Origin: Salvator merianae
Taxonomy: Eukaryota > Chordata > Lepidosauria > Squamata > Teiidae
DNA length: 64,000 nucleotides
NCBI GenBank assembly: GCA_003586115.2
Contig: QVOM02000042.1
Coordinates: 74,597,673 to 74,661,672 of the forward strand
Reading direction: 5' to 3'
The translations under genes and the position numbers were made by a program. This document shows positions 61,101-64,000 of this stretch, piece after piece; position 1 is the first letter of the stretch; each line of letters starts with the position of its first letter. The notes below the pieces were generated by a model. It saw only the letters and a list, made by a program, of their open reading frames with translations, did not search any database and was not told the origin of the DNA.

Positions 61101-62033
61101 GAAAAATGCCAGCTTTTTGAGATCTAAGCACATCTAACTACGTAAGTGCTTATCTTTTGTCTATCCCACTTCTTTTAGTGCTCCCAATTCACAGTATCAT
61201 TTTCTGACATGTCTGGAACATATTTAACACTATCCTATCATTCAGTAGTCCCAGCATTATGGCACAGGGATGTAGGAAGTGGCTATAGTTTTTCCTGTTC
61301 TACTTGTAAGATTTCCCTGTTTCTTGGAAGTGGGTTTTAACACATATATTTTGGTCAAAAGACTATGCTGCGTACAGGTTAAGAGGCTGAGCCACAAGGC
61401 CCTTAACCTAAATCTCATCTCAGCCATGTTTTTTCTTGGATGGCCTTTGGTAAGTCATGATCTCTCAGTGGCATAACTTATGTAAATGGATTGATAGTGA
61501 TAATTGGTTTGCCTTTTGTGATTATACAAGTTTGTTGAGTTATGGGGCAACTTGAACATAGAAGAAACTTGTGAGGGGGAAAACACCCATAGGCATGTAC
61601 AGACACACATCTGAAGTAAAATTACACTTATTTTCTGCAGTATTACAATTTCTCTTTGCATGCAGGAGGAGTGTTCCATACCTTGCTATAAGTTGAGTCC
61701 CCTTGATAAGTTATTCACAATATATAAAATTCACCATTTTTTGTTTTTGTGCATTTTGCTTAGATGATGGAAAGGATAATGGATTTGCCCACCTTATTAC
61801 GTCACGCCTTCAGAGAAATGTTTTCTGTCGGAGGTCTCTTCTGGATGTTCCGCATCAGAATATTTCTTTGTCTTTTGGGAGCTTTGTTGTACCTGGCATC
61901 ACCTTTGGATTTTCTGCCTGAAGCCCTGTTTGGAATTCTGGGATTTTTAGATGATTTCTTTGTGGTGTTCCTGCTGCTTATCTATATATCCATCATGTAT
62001 CGGGAGGTCGTAACACAGAGACTGAATCGATGA
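49022..62033 (+). CDS. RNF170: RNF170, ER-membrane RING E3 ubiquitin ligase (spliced, six coding exons)
   Basis: Joining 49022-49158, 50971-51046, 57036-57141, 58292-58365, 59758-59862 and 61764-62033 gives one uninterrupted 255-residue frame; human RNF170 has 258. It has an N-terminal acidic stretch, a first membrane helix (about residues 26-45), a C3HC4 RING (C86, C89, C101, H103, C106, C109, C125, C128 all present), then two hydrophobic helices (about 199-217 and 225-245) in a DUF1232-like C-terminus. The family resides in the ER membrane and, with the erlin complex, ubiquitinates activated IP3 receptors for degradation. The N-terminal 45 residues and the stretch after the RING diverge most from mammals; RING and C-terminus are nearly unchanged. 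The arginine matching human R199, mutated in dominant sensory ataxia, is R196 here. All introns are GT-AG. No frameshift or stop is seen. Confidence 0.97.
49752..49882. mobile_element. Foldback element (AACTTGGG...CCAAGTTT ends)
   Basis: TTCCAAACTTGGGCTTCCAG and ATGTTGTTGGACTATAACTC pair with the right arm TTTAACAACAGCTGGAGGTC followed by CAAGTTTGGGAA. It resembles a short foldback repeat common in reptiles. Confidence 0.7.
50280..50825. mobile_element. Possible DNA element with GGCCC-like ends
   Basis: The right end CCCATGCAGAAAGAGCCTTT resembles the GCAGAAAGGGCC termini of the 180-bp MITEs, and the interior is GC-richer than its flanks. The left boundary near TTGGCCTTATT (50272) is weak. 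Not a secure call. Confidence 0.3.
50971..51046 (+). CDS. RNF170: RNF170 coding exon 2
   Basis: Polypyrimidine tract and AACAG end at 50970; donor GTATTA starts at 51047. The 76-nt exon completes Arg46 and reads [20 protein letters not shown] then IHSEQ (residues 47-71), the linker between the first membrane helix and the [17 protein letters not shown] is close to mammalian RNF170. Ends in phase 0. Confidence 0.95.
52171..54935 (+). mobile_element. CR1/L3-like LINE, longest copy in the window (defective)
   Basis: Order of remnants: an ORF1 esterase-like block (about 52260-52535: [13 protein letters not shown], a spacer, then [13 protein letters not shown] and [10 protein letters not shown]); RT N-terminal [17 protein letters not shown] (about 53378-53430); [12 protein letters not shown]; the [13 protein letters not shown] region (about 53835-53860); FANDTKLF (53917-53940) and [20 protein letters not shown] (about 54014-54075), [13 protein letters not shown]. 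The 3' end is CTTATGTTCTTATC at about 54930. Frame breaks separate the blocks, most of the endonuclease is absent, and the catalytic FADD is FAND. Not capable of transposition. Confidence 0.88.
55225..55320 (-). repeat. L2/SINE-type 3' end
   Basis: CATTTATTTGCATTTTTATC, then CTGCTGTATACCCAAAGGTCTCAGACTGAG (split here for length), is the same 3' end type as at 4168 and 10432. Confidence 0.55.
57036..57141 (+). CDS. RNF170: RNF170 coding exon 3 (first half of RING)
   Basis: Acceptor AACAG ends at 57035; donor GTAATT starts at 57142. Encodes residues 72-106, including CPVC (C86, C89), then NCGHLFC supplying C101, H103 and C106, and the first base of Gly107. Read-through of the donor would meet a stop at 57213-57215, so intron retention would truncate the ligase in mid-RING. 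Confidence 0.96.
57160..57200. repeat. Tandem duplication next to the RNF170 exon 3 donor
   Basis: GTTGCATCATCAGGCTG occurs at 57160-57176 and 57184-57200, period 24, starting 18 bases after the splice donor. Confidence 0.85.
57960..58110 (-). repeat. L2/SINE-type 3' end
   Basis: ATTTAACAATTTATATCCAT, then CCCTTCACCAAAAGGTCCCA and GGGCGGGTCACAATGATAAA, is an antisense LINE/SINE 3' end. Confidence 0.6.
58292..58365 (+). CDS. RNF170: RNF170 coding exon 4 (second half of RING)
   Basis: Acceptor TTTTTTTAG ends at 58291; donor GTAATA starts at 58366. After completing Gly107 the exon reads [20 protein letters not shown] then CRQT (residues 108-131), supplying zinc ligands C109, C125 and C128. It was located from the protein family, because the 74-nt exon is too short to stand out as an open frame. 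Confidence 0.96.
58366..59757 (+). other. RNF170: RNF170 intron between coding exons 4 and 5
   Basis: No gene and no repeat I can name with confidence. Short open frames at 58508-58808 show no family resemblance. Confidence 0.6.
59758..59862 (+). CDS. RNF170: RNF170 coding exon 5
   Basis: Acceptor TGTTTAG ends at 59757; donor GTACGT starts at 59863. Exactly 35 codons (residues 132-166): [20 protein letters not shown] then [15 protein letters not shown]. The [12 protein letters not shown] block is invariant against human RNF170, while the preceding acidic loop differs and is about 2-3 residues shorter. Confidence 0.95.
59863..61763 (+). other. RNF170: RNF170 intron between coding exons 5 and 6
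   Basis: No gene. 61340-61480 may be a strongly decayed SINE (GGCCTTTGGTAAGTCATGAT resembles the CORE-SINE interior). The 100-codon minus-strand frame at 59909-60211 is Gln/Lys-rich with no recognised family. Confidence 0.6.
61764..62033 (+). CDS. RNF170: RNF170 coding exon 6 (C-terminal membrane domain, stop)
   Basis: Acceptor TTGCTTAG ends at 61763; stop TGA at 62031-62033. Encodes residues 167-255, opening [20 protein letters not shown] and ending [11 protein letters not shown]. It contains two hydrophobic helices around [20 protein letters not shown], the DUF1232-type signature. Arg196, in the FRIRI stretch, is the counterpart of human R199. This is the most conserved part of the protein. 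Confidence 0.97.
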   Translation: MMERIMDLPTLLRHAFREMFSVGGLFWMFRIRIFLCLLGALLYLASPLDFLPEALFGILGFLDDFFVVFLLLIYISIMYREVVTQRLNR

Positions 62034-63350
62034 AAGTCAGTGTCAGTGACCAGCATTTAGCAGCATTAAGGGTGAATGAGCCACTAGAAACTTGGCATCT
62101 TGACAGACTTTTGCTTTCTGCTGTCGAACTGCCTCTAGCCAAACGTCTTATGTAAGCATGAAAATTGACATCATGGTGATAGCAAATTGGATTATCAGTG
62201 TGTGTTATATAAAAGAAATTTAATTCACGATGTAATATGCATAACATATGTTTACAGTTGATGAGTAACTAAGTGTCATAAAAGGGAACGTTCGGTAAAA
62301 GAAAGGTATGATTTAGTTGGATGTATACTTAAAGTGCTGTTCAGTGTGCAGTTTTGTATTTAATGTGTCATTTCAAAGGCTGCTTGATGTCTCACTGGGG
62401 GGGCAGAGTGGAGGAGATGGATTTCCCTTTAAAAAAGTGGGGGGAGGAAAAAAAATAGTTAGTTTCTTTATGTATCCAGGAAATGCTCAAGTCTATAGTT
62501 TTGAAGTTAGCTTGGGCTATAAGAGAGTATTGTACAAATGCAATAAGTATAGTATTGCTCCAACTGCACTGATGTACACCTACATGCATTTTCTCCCCAG
62601 GTTATTTTTAAGCCCTGGGATATGTACTATCTGTTGGAAAGAGCACTCCTGACCACAGTAATTCCACCATAAATTATGGTGCATGCTAGAAGTTTACATT
62701 CACAAGCTCCATATGATGATTGGATAAAATAGAGGACATGTGTAATTTTTAAGGCTTCCCATAGGCTTCAGCTAGGGAATCTTCCCTAGGCAGTAAATAA
62801 GTGGGCTCTGAAGTGTTTTAGCAACATCATTGTCACCTCTGGCATCATGCTGATGACTAGTGATATGCTGTATAATGCAAAATTTAGCATATTACTGAAC
62901 TTGAATCATAACGTTCCTCCCTAATCATCTGAATTGCCATCTTTGAATGGTACAGGAATTATCTCAAGCCTGGAATTTTACAGCATAAATACTTGAAAGA
63001 GCAAGTGGTATTAGGAACTGTAGATACTTTATAGATACACTACATGAGAGTAGTGTACAGGCTTGCTCACTTGCTGGACTTGCTTCTGAGTGAGTATGCA
63101 TGTGATGGGGTTCCATACAGCCTTCTGGGCCTGCAGCATGCGGTGTTCTTGAAATGCAATGAAGGATCGGAAAAGGTTTCAAAGATCTCATTTTATGGTT
63201 GTATTTTGAGACAGTAATTGAGCATGTGCTAACCAAAAACCTGTTTGCTTCCCCCCATCCTGAATGTTCATAAAAAAAACCCCACTGAAACCACTGATGT
63301 GTGGGGCTGTCTAGAAGAGAATGCAGAATAAATATGTGGATTTTAGGCTG
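62034..63350 (+). other. RNF170: RNF170 3' UTR
   Basis: Sequence from the stop codon to the only AATAAA hexamer found downstream, followed about 20 bases later by a GT-rich stretch (about 63350-63375) typical of a cleavage region. The 3' end is inferred, not shown by transcript data. A G-rich patch lies at about 62395-62450. No gene is seen in either frame; the open frames here are short and unrelated to known families. Confidence 0.6.
63327..63332 (+). terminator. RNF170: Probable RNF170 polyadenylation signal AATAAA
   Basis: Canonical AATAAA, the only copy I find between the RNF170 stop codon and the right edge, with GT-rich sequence just downstream. It would give a 3' UTR of about 1.3 kb. 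Confidence 0.6.
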
Positions 63351-63359
63351 GTGTGTATA

Positions 63360-64000
63360 TGGTGCTCCTGTTCCTTAAGAAACCATGCAGTTCCTTTAAT
63401 CAGTCCAAGTACTTAGCCATGATTTGTATGGTAAAGAATATTCTCAGAATTATACACATGTTTTCATTTGACTTGGGTATAATGTTAATCTACCCATATT
63501 AATTAAGGTTAAAAAAACATGGACTTCTTAAGAGGTAATTACAGGATCCAGTGACGCTGGGCATCTTACTACCCCCTTCTTGGGTATGGATATTTTACAC
63601 CCACCGTCATGGTATAGTGAAGTCTTAGTGAAGTTTTATGGGCTACTTCATCCGCTGAAAAACTATTTTTTACATGATGTCATTTTAACAAATGCAATAT
63701 ATTGGTAGGCTATATTTTAATTACAGTAATTAATATGTCCGTTCCCCCCCCCCCCCCAAGACTGCTGCTCTGCCTGTCTCATCACTGTGGTAGAGAGGAA
63801 GGGCACTGGTAGAAGTATTAGAATGAGACTGAGACTGAGGCAGCATGCTCTGATCCTGCATTGTACTTCCTGCACCTCTGTGTTACCTGTGCAGTCGCCA
63901 GGCATATGTTGCCTTGTTTTTCTTGCTTGCTTCCCTTCAGTGTAAAAAGTCTGGTCACCATGACAATGCAGTGAAAAGGAGTGACAAGGTGACTCGGGAT
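63360..64000. other. Downstream flank of RNF170
   Basis: No gene seen. Contains a C run at about 63746-63758. In human the next gene past RNF170 is THAP1, but its THAP-domain start is not visible here. Confidence 0.6.

Noticed and set aside
63360..64000. Start of THAP1, the next gene in human
   Set aside because: No THAP-domain coding start (MVQSC-like) is visible before the right edge.

Overview
The window is vertebrate nuclear DNA: AT-rich, with long introns, no dense coding, and many interspersed repeats. The repeat mix (CR1/L3-like and L2-like LINEs, a 5'-truncated L1 with a long open frame, tRNA-derived SINEs, many short foldback DNA elements with GGCCC-type ends, and a CR1 tail of the ATTCTATG type) points to a reptile, most likely a squamate. 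That is an inference from repeat types and not a species call.

Two protein-coding genes are recognised, arranged head to head. HOOK3 (dynein adaptor) lies on the minus strand. Only its first three coding exons are present (33115-33059, 18163-18078, 3744-3672), giving 72 N-terminal residues, with introns of about 14.9 and 14.3 kb; the rest of the gene lies beyond base 1. RNF170 (ER-membrane RING E3 ubiquitin ligase) lies on the plus strand. Its whole coding region is present in six exons (49022-49158, 50971-51046, 57036-57141, 58292-58365, 59758-59862, 61764-62033). All splice sites are GT-AG and the phases join cleanly into a 255-residue protein. Its non-coding first exon must lie in or near the CpG island at about 32.8-33.6 kb, about 15 kb upstream of the start codon. 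The same two genes are neighbours in this orientation in human, so the pair is conserved synteny with a probable shared bidirectional promoter.

Region by region: 1-33 kb is HOOK3 introns 3 (part), 2 and 1, rich in LINE, SINE and foldback elements. 32.8-33.6 kb is the GC-rich promoter. 33.5-49 kb is RNF170 intron 1, with a foldback element, an internally deleted L2 and a dispersed minisatellite. 49-62 kb is the RNF170 coding exons, with a nearly 3 kb CR1/L3-like LINE in the intron between coding exons 2 and 3. 62-63.4 kb is the RNF170 3' UTR with one AATAAA. The last about 650 bases show no gene.

No new biological system with gene-level support was found. The items most worth a second look are a pair of 180-bp foldback elements that differ only by transitions; a 360-bp terminal-inverted-repeat element with a GC-rich open frame; a dispersed minisatellite-bearing repeat; a tail-to-tail CR1/L3 junction; an internally deleted L2; the L1 with an exact-length 16-bp target duplication; and an unexplained GC-rich block at 11.6-12.45 kb.
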